Of a stretch of DNA of 64,000 bases, positions 52,196 through 61,305 are shown one piece after another. Below the pieces are notes generated by a model. The model ran no database searches. It was not told where the DNA came from and was given only the letters and a program-made list of their open reading frames with translations. Numbering within the stretch: position 1 is the stretch's first letter; every line of letters begins with the position of its first letter. Position numbers and translations under genes: made by a program. The stretch comes from Modestobacter marinus (GTDB lineage Bacteria; Actinomycetota; Actinomycetes; Mycobacteriales; Geodermatophilaceae). Where the stretch lies: the NCBI RefSeq assembly GCF_011758655.1, contig NZ_JAAMPA010000003.1, positions 434,001 to 498,000 of the forward strand, given 5' to 3'.

Positions 52196-53380
52196 ATGCG
52201 CTCCCAGCGGTCCCTGTCCCGAACGTTCGTCCGAGGCGCGGTGGGGGTGGGCATGCTGCCCGTCCTCCTCGGCGCCACCCTCGCCCCGGCAGCCGCCGGG
52301 GAGCGTGGTCGGGTCCCCGACCACGTCGTGGAACAGCGCGTCCACAAGGCCCTCGACCGCTACGGCCTGCGTGACGTGGCGCCGCGTGACCTGGAGATCG
52401 GCACCGCCGTCGCCGGGGGCGGGCACCACCTCGAGCAGGACTACCCCGACCCGTTCACCTACGACCAGCCCTACCGCGAGGCCCTGGCGCGTGAGTTCAG
52501 CTCGCTCTCGCCGGAGAACCAGGCGAAGTGGGAGTTCATCCACCCGGAGCAGGACCGGTACGACTTCGCCGCCATGGACGCGATCGTCGAGTTCGCCCAG
52601 CGCCACGGCCAGGTCGTGCGCGGGCACACCCTGCTGTGGCACAGCCAGAACCCGGAGTGGCTGACGGAGGGCGACTTCACCCCCGAGGAGCTGCGCGCGA
52701 TCCTCAAGGACCACATCCAGACCGTGGTCGGCCGCTACGCCGGCAAGATCCAGCAGTGGGACGTCGCCAACGAGGTCTTCACCGACGGGCCGAACCCCAC
52801 CCTCCGCCCGGAGAACATCTGGATCAGCGCGCTCGGCCCGGGCATCATCGCCGACGCCTTCCGCTGGGCGCACGAGGCCGACCCGGAGGCGAAGCTCTTC
52901 CTCAACGACTACGCGGTCGACGACATCGGGGCCAAGAGCGACGCCTACTACGCCCTCTCCCAGGAGCTCCTGGCCCAGGGCGTGCCGCTGCACGGCTTCG
53001 CCACCCAGGCGCACCTGAGCTTCGAGTACCCCTTCCCCTCGACCCTCGAGGAGAACCTGCAGCGCTTCGACGACCTCGGCCTGGAGACGGCGATCACCGA
53101 GCTCGACGTCCGCATGCCGCTCGGGGAGAACGGCCGGCCGACCGCTGAGCAGCTGGCCCAGCAGGCCGACTGGTACCAGTGGGCGCTGGAGGCCTGCCTC
53201 GGCGTCGAGGACTGCAACTCCTTCACCATCTGGGGGTTCAACGACAAGTACTCCTGGGTGCCGGTCTTCTTCGAGGGCACCGGCGCGGCCAACGTGATGT
53301 TCGAGGACTACACGCGCAAGCCCGCCTACTGGGCGCTGGCCGTGACGCTCGCCAAGGCGCGCTGGCTGGGCGTGCGGTGA
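52196..53380 (+). CDS. secreted GH10 endo-beta-1,4-xylanase
   Basis: A 394-residue glycoside hydrolase family 10 enzyme. Residues 1-34 are a signal peptide (basic start, hydrophobic core, cut after about APAAAG). The acid/base is Glu193 in QQWDVANEVF and the nucleophile Glu302 in ITELDVR; HTLLWHSQNPEWL and TIWGFNDKYSWVP are further family motifs. No carbohydrate-binding module follows. It cuts xylan chains outside the cell. Controlled most likely by the divergent LacI protein. ATGs at 52166 and 52172 are in frame, but GAGAGG supports 52196. Confidence 0.92.
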   Translation: MRSQRSLSRTFVRGAVGVGMLPVLLGATLAPAAAGERGRVPDHVVEQRVHKALDRYGLRDVAPRDLEIGTAVAGGGHHLEQDYPDPFTYDQPYREALAREFSSLSPENQAKWEFIHPEQDRYDFAAMDAIVEFAQRHGQVVRGHTLLWHSQNPEWLTEGDFTPEELRAILKDHIQTVVGRYAGKIQQWDVANEVFTDGPNPTLRPENIWISALGPGIIADAFRWAHEADPEAKLFLNDYAVDDIGAKSDAYYALSQELLAQGVPLHGFATQAHLSFEYPFPSTLEENLQRFDDLGLETAITELDVRMPLGENGRPTAEQLAQQADWYQWALEACLGVEDCNSFTIWGFNDKYSWVPVFFEGTGAANVMFEDYTRKPAYWALAVTLAKARWLGVR

Positions 53381-53505
53381 CCCGGGGGCGGGGCCGCGTG
53401 CGGTCCGCCCGCTAGACCGTGCCCGGTGGGGGACCCGGTGTTGACCGGGCCCCCCACCGGGTACCCCGGTGTCGTCCACCGTCCCGACGACCGAGGAGAA
53501 CGGCC

Positions 53506-53928
53506 GTGCCGAAGACCACGAAGAGCGGCGACGCTGAGCAGGACGAGATCCCCAGCACCCTGCAGCGCTCGGACGAGAAGGCGCAGCGGACCTTCGCCAA
53601 GGCCCACGACTCCGCCGCCGAGTCCTACGACGACGAGCAGCGGGCCAACCGGGTGGCCTGGAGCGCGGTGAAGCACACGCACGAGAAGGTGGGCGACCAC
53701 TGGGAGCCCAAGGACCACAAGGGGCCGAGCGACCCCCAGGCCGAGGGTGGCCGGGACACCGACCGGGAGACCAAGGGCGGCGTGGATGCCAACGCGTCCA
53801 AGTCGCACCTGTACGACGTCGCCAAGGAGCTGGACGTCGAGGGCCGGTCGACGATGGACAAGGACGAGCTGGTCGACGCGATCCAGAAGGCCAACGACCG
53901 GAAGACCGCCGAGGCGCGGGAGAAGTGA
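53506..53928 (+). CDS. ChaB family protein with Rho-N-like C-terminus
   Basis: A 140-residue charged protein. The N-terminal half is the ChaB domain (IPSTLQRSDEKAQRTFAKAH, SYDDEQRANRVAWSAVKHTH). The C-terminal 40 residues (SKSHLYDVAKELDVEGRSTM, DKDELVDAIQKAND) resemble the Rho N-terminal/SAP nucleic-acid-binding motif. ChaB was first linked with cation transport regulation in E. coli, but the role in actinobacteria is unknown. GAGGAG before the GTG. 18 bp upstream of a cation channel gene. Confidence 0.85.
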   Translation: MPKTTKSGDAEQDEIPSTLQRSDEKAQRTFAKAHDSAAESYDDEQRANRVAWSAVKHTHEKVGDHWEPKDHKGPSDPQAEGGRDTDRETKGGVDANASKSHLYDVAKELDVEGRSTMDKDELVDAIQKANDRKTAEAREK

Positions 53929-53946
53929 CCCAGCGAGACTGACCGG

Positions 53947-54756
53947 GTGCACCGGGAGGAGATCAGGGTCCGCTACGAGCGGGCCAGCCAGTGGCCGTTG
54001 GTCGTCGTGGCCGTGCTGTTCGTCGTGGCCTACGCCTGGCGGGTGCTGCAACCGGGCTTCCCCGGGTGGGTGCAGACCGTGCTGGTGGTGGTGACCGTCG
54101 GGGTCTGGCCGGTGTTCCTGGCCGACTACGTCGTCCGGCTGGTGCTGGCCGAGCACCGGTGGCGGTTCGTCCGGCGGAACTGGCTCGACGGGCTGGCCGT
54201 GCTCCTGCCGCTGCTGCGGCCGCTGCGGATCATCAGCCTGGTCCGGGTCGCCCGGGTGCTCGACCGCCGGCTCACCGTCTCGCTGCACGGACGGGTCGCC
54301 TACTACGTCACCTCGATCTCCGCCCTCGTCGTCTTCATGGCGTCCCTGGCCGTCTACGACGCCGAGCGGGACGCCCCCGACGCCGTCATCACCGACTACG
54401 GCGACGCCGTGTGGTGGGGGCTGACCACGATCACGACCGTCGGCTACGGCGACGAGTACCCGGTCACCGCCGAGGGGCGGCTGGTGGCGGCGCTGCTGAT
54501 GGTCGGCGGCATCGCCCTGCTCGGTGTGGTCACCGCGGCGGTCGCCTCCTGGTTCGTCGGCCGGGTCGCCGACGCCGCCCAGGCCCAGGACGAGGCGGAC
54601 GACGCCGCGCTGCGCGCCCAGCTGGCCGACCTGACCGACGAGGTGCGCCGGCTGCGCGACGAGCTGGCCGGGCAGCCCGTCGGTGACCTCAGGCCGACGG
54701 GATCAGGATCAACTCCGTCTGCCGCCGGTCCAGGTACCCCACTCCGGCGCTCGTGA
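53947..54756 (+). CDS. voltage-gated-type potassium channel
   Basis: A 269-residue channel. Helices S1-S4 occupy about 15-110, with positively charged RPLRIISLVRVARVLDRRLT at S4; the pore loop TTITTVGYGDEYPVT holds the K+ selectivity filter TVGYGD, then S6 and a C-terminal coiled coil (DEADDAALRAQLADLTDEVR). A complete 6-TM subunit that would work as a tetramer. The 3' end overlaps the convergent M24 gene by 68 bp in coding sequence. Confidence 0.9.
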   Translation: MHREEIRVRYERASQWPLVVVAVLFVVAYAWRVLQPGFPGWVQTVLVVVTVGVWPVFLADYVVRLVLAEHRWRFVRRNWLDGLAVLLPLLRPLRIISLVRVARVLDRRLTVSLHGRVAYYVTSISALVVFMASLAVYDAERDAPDAVITDYGDAVWWGLTTITTVGYGDEYPVTAEGRLVAALLMVGGIALLGVVTAAVASWFVGRVADAAQAQDEADDAALRAQLADLTDEVRRLRDELAGQPVGDLRPTGSGSTPSAAGPGTPLRRS

Positions 54757-56011
54757 GCGCGATGCCCTGCTCCAGGGCCATCCGCACCAGCTGACCGCCC
54801 CACTCCGCGACCGGCACCCGCACGCACAGCTCCAGGGCGTAGACGGTGTCCGGGTGCACCGGCGCCGAGCCCGCGCCGGGGACGCCGTCCTGCTGGTCCC
54901 ACATGCCGATGGCCGGGCCCGCCCCGTGACCGTGCACCCCGACCGGGTGGGAGTACACGTCGCCGTCGATGCCCGCGTCGGCTGCGGCGGCACGGGCGGC
55001 GGCGAGCACCTCGTCGCCGGTGCGGCCCGGCTGCAACGCGGCGGTCGTCAGGTCCTGCATCCGGTTGCCGACCGCCAGCGCGGCGACCAGCCCGGCCGGG
55101 GCGGCGCTCTCCCCGGGACGCAGCACGTAGGCGTTGCGCTGGGTGTCGGTCATCAGGCCCAGGCTGGAGAGCCCGACGTCGCAGTGCACCAGGTCCCCGG
55201 GCTCGATCACCGCGTCGTGGGGGACGCCGGGCAGCACGGTGCCGCGTTCGTCGGCGAGCGGGCTGCCGGCGCGCTGCAGCCCCACCGTGGGCTGGAACCA
55301 GGGGTCGACGCCGAGGTCGGCGAAGCGCTGGCGGATCCACCAGGCCACGTCCAGCGCGGTGGTCTCGCCGACGGTGATGACGGCGGGGGAGAAGGCCTCG
55401 TCGATGACCTCGTGCACCAGGCGGTTCATCGCGTGCAGGGCGGCGATCTCCTCCGGCAGCCGGGTCTCCAGCCAGCCGACGGCGAGCTCCTCGGCCGAGA
55501 CCAGCTTCTCCGCGTGCGGGCCCAGCGCACGCACCAGCAGCTCGTGCTCGGTGTGCGCGAGGCCGTCGGCGTGGGCGAAGGTGGCCGAGACGTCCACGCC
55601 GATCGTGCGCGGCGCCGCCTGGTCCACGAACCGGCGGACGGCGGCCCACTGCGACTCCTCGGCGGTCAGCCCGGGCTGCTCGTCGGCGTCCCAGGAGCTG
55701 AGGAACTGGCCGACCGGGTAGCGGGAGACGGCCGCGGCCGTGACGCCGTCGTCGCTGCGGTGGAACAGCAGGATCGTCCGCCGGCGAGCCGACAGCCAGG
55801 TCGCCGGCAGCATCGTGGGGAGCACCGGGTCCTCGTTGTACTCCCGGCCGATGACCACCCACAGGTCGATCCGCGCCCGGTCCATCAGCCCGGGCAGCAC
55901 GTCGAGCAGGCGCTGGGTCAGCCAGCGGTCCCGCACGTCGGCCTGTTCGCGCAGCGGCAGGGGCACCATGCGGGTGGGGTCCGGGACGCGGCGGTCGGCG
56001 GTCGTGATCAT
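54689..56011 (-). CDS. M24-family aminopeptidase (Xaa-Pro type)
   Basis: A 440-residue protein. The C-terminal pita-bread fold carries metal ligand motifs: HCDVGLSSLGLMTD (Asp pair), GHGAGPAIGMWDQQ (His) and YALELCVRVPVAEWG (Glu). An N-terminal creatinase-like domain precedes it (WVVIGREYNEDPVLPTML). It would trim N-terminal residues before proline, or hydrolyse a related amide; the substrate is open. The start at 56011 is the best ATG; the longer frame runs into intergenic sequence. Confidence 0.85.
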   Translation of the reverse strand: MITTADRRVPDPTRMVPLPLREQADVRDRWLTQRLLDVLPGLMDRARIDLWVVIGREYNEDPVLPTMLPATWLSARRRTILLFHRSDDGVTAAAVSRYPVGQFLSSWDADEQPGLTAEESQWAAVRRFVDQAAPRTIGVDVSATFAHADGLAHTEHELLVRALGPHAEKLVSAEELAVGWLETRLPEEIAALHAMNRLVHEVIDEAFSPAVITVGETTALDVAWWIRQRFADLGVDPWFQPTVGLQRAGSPLADERGTVLPGVPHDAVIEPGDLVHCDVGLSSLGLMTDTQRNAYVLRPGESAAPAGLVAALAVGNRMQDLTTAALQPGRTGDEVLAAARAAAADAGIDGDVYSHPVGVHGHGAGPAIGMWDQQDGVPGAGSAPVHPDTVYALELCVRVPVAEWGGQLVRMALEQGIALTSAGVGYLDRRQTELILIPSA

Positions 56012-56067
56012 GCAGGCAGGAAAGCAGACCGCCGTCCGGACCGCCTGGGGGGTGGCCGGGCCGGGGG

Positions 56068-57243
56068 TCAGGCGATCCCACCGCCGCGCTGACCGCGCCG
56101 CGCGCCGCCGGCCACCCGGGAGCGGGGGACGATGAGGCTGCCGGCGACGACCACCCGGTCGCGGCCGCCCTCCTTCGCCTCGTACATGGCGGCGTCGGCC
56201 CGGTCGACGAGCTGCCACAGCGCGTCGGTGGGGTCCTCGCCGTCGACCGGACCGGCCAGCGCGACCCCGATCGAAGCGGTCACCGCGTGCTGCTGCCCGC
56301 AGGAGCTGTCCACGACGGCGAGCCGGAGACGCTGCGCGAGCCGCCAGGCCTCGTCGGGGTCGGAGACCAGCCCCAGGACGACGAGCTCCTCCCCGCCGGT
56401 GCGGGCCAGCACGTCGGCCGGGCGCACGCTGGCGGCCAGCGCGCGGGACACCTCGCGCAGCACGGCGTCCCCGACCGCGTGCCCGTAGGTGTCGTTGAGC
56501 CGCTTGAAGTGGTCCAGGTCCAGCACCAGCGCCGCCACCCGCTGCCCGTCGCGGCGGGCCTGCCGCCAGATCCGCGGCGCCTGGTCGACCAGGGACCGGC
56601 GGTTCGCCAGGCCGGTCAGCGGGTCGGTGGAGGACAGCGCCTGGGTGGCCGTCAGCAGCCGCTGCACCCGCCGGCGCAGCACGAACACCCCGACGGTCGC
56701 GACGTCGAGCATCCCGGCGCTCGCCACGACGGCGACCAGCAGCGCCGCGGTGCCCGGGTAGCTGTCGGCCAGGGCGAGCCAGCAGGCGACGACCACCGCG
56801 ACCATGTGCACCGCGAGCGCCCGGACGCCCAGGAACCAGGCGGCGACGAAGCAGGTGAACAGCAGCATCAAGGGGGGCGCGTAGCGCAACGGGTCGCCGG
56901 ACGCCCAGGCGAACACCACGTAGACCAGGTCCCCGAACAGCACCAGGGCCACGGTCGCCGCCTCACCGGCGCGCCGGCGCACCACGAGCCAGCCGGCGAT
57001 CGCCAGGCAGGCGGCCAGCGTGACGGCGTGGAGGGGGCGGCTGGCGCCCTGCCGCACCGCACCGTCGACGAAGAGGTTGATCGAGCCGAGCACCGCGCCC
57101 ACCCCGAGCAGGGCCGCCAGGGCCCAGGCGGCAAGGGCGTTCTCCGGAGCCCGTCCGGGCCGCAGCGGGTCTCGCGCCGGGCGGGTGGACTCCCGGCCGC
57201 GGCGCGCATCGGGCATGTGGGCCCCCGCCATGGGCAGGAGCAT
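56068..57243 (-). CDS. membrane diguanylate cyclase
   Basis: A 391-residue protein: six to seven membrane helices (about 35-200), then a GGDEF domain (about 215-370) with LDLDHFKRLNDTYGHAVGD and the active-site variant GGEEL in RTGGEELVVL, which is normal for active cyclases. It makes c-di-GMP. No EAL domain. The start is uncertain: ATGs at 57243, 57231 and 57216 are all in frame and none has a strong ribosome site. Confidence 0.85.
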   Translation of the reverse strand: MLLPMAGAHMPDARRGRESTRPARDPLRPGRAPENALAAWALAALLGVGAVLGSINLFVDGAVRQGASRPLHAVTLAACLAIAGWLVVRRRAGEAATVALVLFGDLVYVVFAWASGDPLRYAPPLMLLFTCFVAAWFLGVRALAVHMVAVVVACWLALADSYPGTAALLVAVVASAGMLDVATVGVFVLRRRVQRLLTATQALSSTDPLTGLANRRSLVDQAPRIWRQARRDGQRVAALVLDLDHFKRLNDTYGHAVGDAVLREVSRALAASVRPADVLARTGGEELVVLGLVSDPDEAWRLAQRLRLAVVDSSCGQQHAVTASIGVALAGPVDGEDPTDALWQLVDRADAAMYEAKEGGRDRVVVAGSLIVPRSRVAGGARRGQRGGGIA

Positions 57244-57391
57244 GCCGCAGGAGAGCGCTCAGCAGAACCGGGTGGACCCCGCCATTTCCGGAACCGGTCC
57301 TGTTGTCTCCTGCAACGGTCGCCCCGGGGCGCGGACGCCGCACGGATGCGAGGCTGGGCATCCGAGCCGGACAGGACGAGAGGAGCTCACG

Positions 57392-57580
57392 ATGGCGCAG
57401 GGACCGTGGTTCTACTGCCTGAAGCACCACGCCGTCGAGACGCGGGACGGCTGTGCCGAGCGGCACCGCCTGGGCCCGTACGAGACCCGGGCCGAGGCCG
57501 AGGACGCGCTGGAGAAGGTCGCCGAGCGCAACGAGGCGGCCGACGCCGCCGACCGCGCCTGGGACGAGGGCCGCAACTGA
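57392..57580 (+). CDS. small Cys/His protein conserved in actinobacteria
   Basis: A 62-residue protein. Cys9, His11-His12, Cys21 and His25 (in WFYCLKHHAVETRDGCAERH) look like a metal-binding cluster, followed by RLGPYETRAEAEDALEKVAE, which resembles a SPOR-like repeat end. Similar short proteins occur widely in actinobacteria without known function. GAGAGGAG before the ATG. Confidence 0.75.
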   Translation: MAQGPWFYCLKHHAVETRDGCAERHRLGPYETRAEAEDALEKVAERNEAADAADRAWDEGRN

Positions 57581-57668
57581 GCCGACCCGCGCGGCCGGCC
57601 CCGGCCGCGCGGGGCATGATCGTCGGCAGGGGGCGGCTGCGAGGGCGCCCGGAGGACCAGGAGGACTC

Positions 57669-58364
57669 GTGACGGACGGACGCGCGATGGAGGACCTCGT
57701 CGTCGGCGTGCTCGGTGGCACCGGGCCGCAGGGGCGGGGTCTGGCGGTGCGGTTGGCCGCGGCCGGGCAGCGGGTGCTGCTGGGTTCCCGCGACGCCGAG
57801 CGCGCCGAGGAGGTCGCCGGCGAGGTGGCCACCCGGGCCGATGCGGCCGCCGGCGGGGTCGGGGTGTCGGTCCGGGGTGGCTCCAACGCCGACGTCGCGG
57901 GGGCCGCGGACCTGGTCATCGTCGCCGTGCCGTACGCCGGGCACGCCGACACCCTCGCCGAGCTGGCGACCCCGCTGGCCGGGAAGGTCGTCGTCGACTG
58001 CGTCGTCCCGATGGGCTGGGACGAGCTCGGCGCCTACGTGCTGGACGTGGCCGAGGGCAGCGTGTGCCAGCAGGCCGCCGCCCTGCTGCCGGACAGCTCC
58101 GTCGTCGGCGCGTTCCACCACCTCTCGGCCGTGACGCTGGAGGACCTCTCCCAGCCGACGCTCGAGGGCGACGTGATGGTGGTCGGCGACGTCCGGGAGG
58201 CCACCGACCTGGTGCAGGCCCTCGCCGGGCGGCTGCCCGGGATGCGCGGGGTCTACGCCGGCCGGCTGCGCAACGCCCGGCAGGTCGAGGCGCTGACGAT
58301 CAACCTGGTGTCGGTCAACCGCCGGTACAAGGCCCACGCCGGCGTCCGCATCACCGACGTCTGA
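57669..58364 (+). CDS. npdG: NADPH-dependent F420 reductase
   Basis: A 231-residue Rossmann-fold oxidoreductase that moves hydride between NADP(H) and coenzyme F420. The dinucleotide loop is GVLGGTGPQGRGLAVRLAAAG, in a form typical of Fno/NpdG; GSRDAERAEEVA holds the 2'-phosphate-binding residues; VVDCVVPMGW, VGAFHHLSA and ALTINLVSVNRRYKAHAG are family motifs. Actinobacteria use F420 widely. AGGAGG before the GTG. It ends just before a large terminator palindrome. Confidence 0.9.
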   Translation: MTDGRAMEDLVVGVLGGTGPQGRGLAVRLAAAGQRVLLGSRDAERAEEVAGEVATRADAAAGGVGVSVRGGSNADVAGAADLVIVAVPYAGHADTLAELATPLAGKVVVDCVVPMGWDELGAYVLDVAEGSVCQQAAALLPDSSVVGAFHHLSAVTLEDLSQPTLEGDVMVVGDVREATDLVQALAGRLPGMRGVYAGRLRNARQVEALTINLVSVNRRYKAHAGVRITDV

Positions 58365-58391
58365 GCCCGGACCCCGCCCTGCGCGGGGCCC

Positions 58392-58443
58392 GATGTGCAG
58401 CGAGGGCGTGTTCCCGGCCGGGAACACGCCCTCGCTGCACATC
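58392..58443. terminator. bidirectional terminator: 52-bp perfect palindrome
   Basis: Two 26-bp arms with no spacer and no mismatch (first arm begins GATGTGCAGCGAGGGCG). It lies between the convergent npdG and panB genes. No T-tract follows on either strand. Confidence 0.8.
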
Positions 58444-58447
58444 ACCG

Positions 58448-59278
58448 CTACTCGAAGCTGTGGTCGGTCGTGGGGAAGGCGCCCTCGCGGACCTCGGTGG
58501 CGTACTCCTGGGCGGCGCGGAGCAGCTCGCCGCGCAGGTCGGCGTACTTCTTCACGAACTTCGGCACCCGCCCCGACGTCATCCCGGCCATGTCCGGCCA
58601 GACCAGCACCTGGGCGTCGCAGTCGGGCCCGGCGCCGATCCCGATCGTCGGGATGGTGAGCTCCTTGGTGACCTGCCCGGCGATCTCGGCCGGCACCATC
58701 TCCATGACGACGGCGAACGCCCCGGCGTCCTGCACGGCGTGCGCGTCGGCGAGCAGCTGCTCGGCCCCCGCGCCCCGGCCCTGCACCCGGTAGCCGCCCA
58801 GCGCGTGCTCGCTCTGCGGGGTGAACCCGATGTGCGCCATCACCGGGATGCCGGCCTCGGTGAGCAGCCGGATCTGCGGTGCGACCCGGACACCGCCCTC
58901 GAGCTTGACCGCCTGGGCGCCGCCCTCCTTCATCATCCGCACCGCGGTGTCGAAGGCCTGCTGCGGGCCGGACTCGTAGCTGCCGAACGGCAGGTCGGCG
59001 ACGATGAGCGAGCGCTTGGTGGACCGGGTGACCGCCTTCGTCATCAGCAGCAGGTCCTCGACCGTCACCGGCACCGTCGAGGTGTGCCCGAGGACGACGT
59101 TGCCGGCGGAGTCACCGACCAGCAGCACCGGGATGCCGGCCTCCTCGAAGACCGCGGCCGCGTAGGTGTCGTAGGCGGTGAGCATCGCCCACCTCTCGCC
59201 GCGCTCCTTGGCCTGCTGGAGGTGGTGCACCCGCACCCGGGCGGTGGACGTGCCGCCGTAGAGGACCGACTCGGTCAT
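58448..59278 (-). CDS. panB: ketopantoate hydroxymethyltransferase
   Basis: A 276-residue PanB, first step of pantothenate synthesis (alpha-ketoisovalerate plus methylene-tetrahydrofolate). Family motifs: [33 protein letters not shown] (metal Asp), [25 protein letters not shown] and the late [12 protein letters not shown] with catalytic Glu. Its ATG overlaps the nadE stop as ATGA, so the two vitamin/cofactor genes are translationally coupled. Confidence 0.95.
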   Translation of the reverse strand: MTESVLYGGTSTARVRVHHLQQAKERGERWAMLTAYDTYAAAVFEEAGIPVLLVGDSAGNVVLGHTSTVPVTVEDLLLMTKAVTRSTKRSLIVADLPFGSYESGPQQAFDTAVRMMKEGGAQAVKLEGGVRVAPQIRLLTEAGIPVMAHIGFTPQSEHALGGYRVQGRGAGAEQLLADAHAVQDAGAFAVVMEMVPAEIAGQVTKELTIPTIGIGAGPDCDAQVLVWPDMAGMTSGRVPKFVKKYADLRGELLRAAQEYATEVREGAFPTTDHSFE

Positions 59279-61128
59279 GCGCCTGCTCCTTCGCGGACGC
59301 TGGGCAGGGTCTCCCGCCAGCGGTTGGTGATCGGCAGCCGGCGGTCCCGGCCGAACGCCTTCAACGAGATCTTGGTGCCGGGCGCGGACTGGCGGCGCTT
59401 GAACTCCGCCATGTCCACCAGCCGCAGCACCCGGGCCACCACCTCCGGGTCGTGGCCGCGCTCGAGCAGCTCGGCCAGCCCCAGGTCACGGTCGACGTAG
59501 TCGGCGATGACGGCGTCCAGCTCCTCGTAGGAGGGCAGCGAGTCAGTGTCCTGCTGGCCCGGGGCGAGCTCGGCCGACGGCGGCTTGTCGATCGAGTTCT
59601 GCGGGATCGGCTCGGTCTCGCCACGGTCCCGGGCGTACGCGTTGCGCCACCGGGCGAGGTCCCAGACGAGGGTCTTGGGCACGTCCTTGATCGGGGCGAA
59701 CCCACCGGCGGCGTCGCCGTAGAGCGTGGAGTAGCCGACGGCGACCTCGCTCTTGTTGCTGGTGGCCAGCAGCAGGTGGCCGTGCTGGTTGGACAGCCCC
59801 ATCAGCAGCGTGCCGCGCACCCGCGCCTGCAGGTTCTCCGCGGCCACCCCGGACAGCTCCACCGCCGCCTCGAACGCGGTCACCACCGGGGCGATCGGGA
59901 CGACGGAGTAGTGCATCCCGAGCCGCTGCGCGGAGTCCGCGGCGTCGGCCAGCGAGTGCTCGCTGGACCACCGCGAGGGCAGCCCGACGCCGACCACCCG
60001 GTCGGCGCCGAGCGCGTCGACGGCGAGGGCGGCCACGAGCGCGGAGTCGATGCCCCCGGACATGCCGAGCACCACCGAGGGCATGCCGTTCTTGTCGATG
60101 AAGTCGCGCAGCCCCAGCACCAGGGCGCGCCAGACCTCCTCGCAGTCGCTCAGCGGCTCGGCGACCGTCCCCGGCCGGGCCGGCCAGCCGGGCACCGGCT
60201 CCTCCGACACCAGGTGCCGGGTGACGGTCATCGGGCCGATCCGCCCGTCCCGTCGCGCCGGCACGGCCGCCGGGTCGACCGCGAGGTCGACGGTGAGCAG
60301 GTGCTCGACGAACTGCGGGGCGCGGGCGAGCAGCTCGCCGGCGGCGGAGACGGCGAGCGAGTCGCCGTCGAAGACCAGCTCGTCCTGCCCGCCCACCTGG
60401 TTGCAGTAGACGATCGGGGCGCCCGCCTCCGCGGCGCGCCGCTGCACCAGCGGCAGCCGCAGGTCGTCCTTTGCGCGCTCGTAGGGCGAGGCGTTGGGGG
60501 AGACGACGAGGTCGACCCCGGCCTGCCCGGCCACCCCGCACGGGCCCCCCTCGACCCAGAGGTCCTCGCAGACGGTGAGCGCCACGTCGACCCCGTGCAG
60601 CCGGACGACCGGCAGCTCGGTACCGGGCACGAAGTACCGGGCCTCGTCGAACACCCCGTAGTTGGGCAGGTGGCGCTTGTAGTAGCGCGCGACCACGGCA
60701 CCGCCGTGCAGCAGGGCCGCAGCGTTGCGCGGTGCCCCGCGGCGGGGGTTGGCGTCGCCGGGGACGTCGTCGGCGTCGGTGGGGAGCTGGTCGACCGGCG
60801 CCGGGCCGGCCCCCTCGGTGTGCGCCAGGTAGCCGACGACGACGGCGGTGCCGCCCAGCCCCTGCTCGGCCAGCGTGCCCGCCAGCTCGACCAGGGCCTG
60901 CTCGCTCGCCCGGGCGAAGGACTCCCGGAGCACCAGGTCCTCGGCCGGGTACCCGGTCAGCGTCATCTCCGGGAAGACGACGAGGTGGGCGTCGCGTCCG
61001 GCGGCCCGCCGGGTCCAGTCCAGGACCAGCTCCGCGTTGCCCGCGAGGTCGCCGACCCGGGTGTCCACCTGGGCGAGGGCCACCCGCAGTTGCCGCACCG
61101 ACTCCGCCGTCCGCTGCTGATCACTCAC
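59275..61128 (-). CDS. nadE: glutamine-dependent NAD+ synthetase
   Basis: A 617-residue two-domain NadE. The N-terminal nitrilase-like glutaminase has Glu in [14 protein letters not shown], Lys in [14 protein letters not shown] and Cys in LTVCEDLW. The C-terminal synthetase has the ATP-pyrophosphatase loop [16 protein letters not shown] and [20 protein letters not shown]. Ammonia from glutamine is passed to deamido-NAD. The GTG at 61128 is chosen for the family N-terminus [14 protein letters not shown]. First gene of a pair with panB. Confidence 0.95.
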   Translation of the reverse strand: MSDQQRTAESVRQLRVALAQVDTRVGDLAGNAELVLDWTRRAAGRDAHLVVFPEMTLTGYPAEDLVLRESFARASEQALVELAGTLAEQGLGGTAVVVGYLAHTEGAGPAPVDQLPTDADDVPGDANPRRGAPRNAAALLHGGAVVARYYKRHLPNYGVFDEARYFVPGTELPVVRLHGVDVALTVCEDLWVEGGPCGVAGQAGVDLVVSPNASPYERAKDDLRLPLVQRRAAEAGAPIVYCNQVGGQDELVFDGDSLAVSAAGELLARAPQFVEHLLTVDLAVDPAAVPARRDGRIGPMTVTRHLVSEEPVPGWPARPGTVAEPLSDCEEVWRALVLGLRDFIDKNGMPSVVLGMSGGIDSALVAALAVDALGADRVVGVGLPSRWSSEHSLADAADSAQRLGMHYSVVPIAPVVTAFEAAVELSGVAAENLQARVRGTLLMGLSNQHGHLLLATSNKSEVAVGYSTLYGDAAGGFAPIKDVPKTLVWDLARWRNAYARDRGETEPIPQNSIDKPPSAELAPGQQDTDSLPSYEELDAVIADYVDRDLGLAELLERGHDPEVVARVLRLVDMAEFKRRQSAPGTKISLKAFGRDRRLPITNRWRETLPSVREGAGA

Positions 61129-61275
61129 ACCGCTGAGTGTGGTCGCCGCCCCGCGCACGCGACCAGGTGGGGACGCCGCGGACGACTGTGGGTCACGCCA
61201 CACCGCCGGTCGCGGGCGGGTGGTCCGGGGCGCCTGTTCCGCCCGGCCCCTCCGAGGGGGCAGGCTGGGGCCCAC

Positions 61276-61291
61276 GTAACACCGCCGTCAC
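61276..61291 (+). promoter_or_regulatory. candidate GlnR box
   Basis: GTAAC, six bases, then GTCAC. This fits the streptomycete GlnR half-site pattern (gTnAC-n6-GaAAC-like). It lies 15 bp before the glnA2 ATG. Such short motifs also occur by chance. Confidence 0.35.
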
Positions 61292-61305
61292 GACTGGAGT
61301 GGAGC

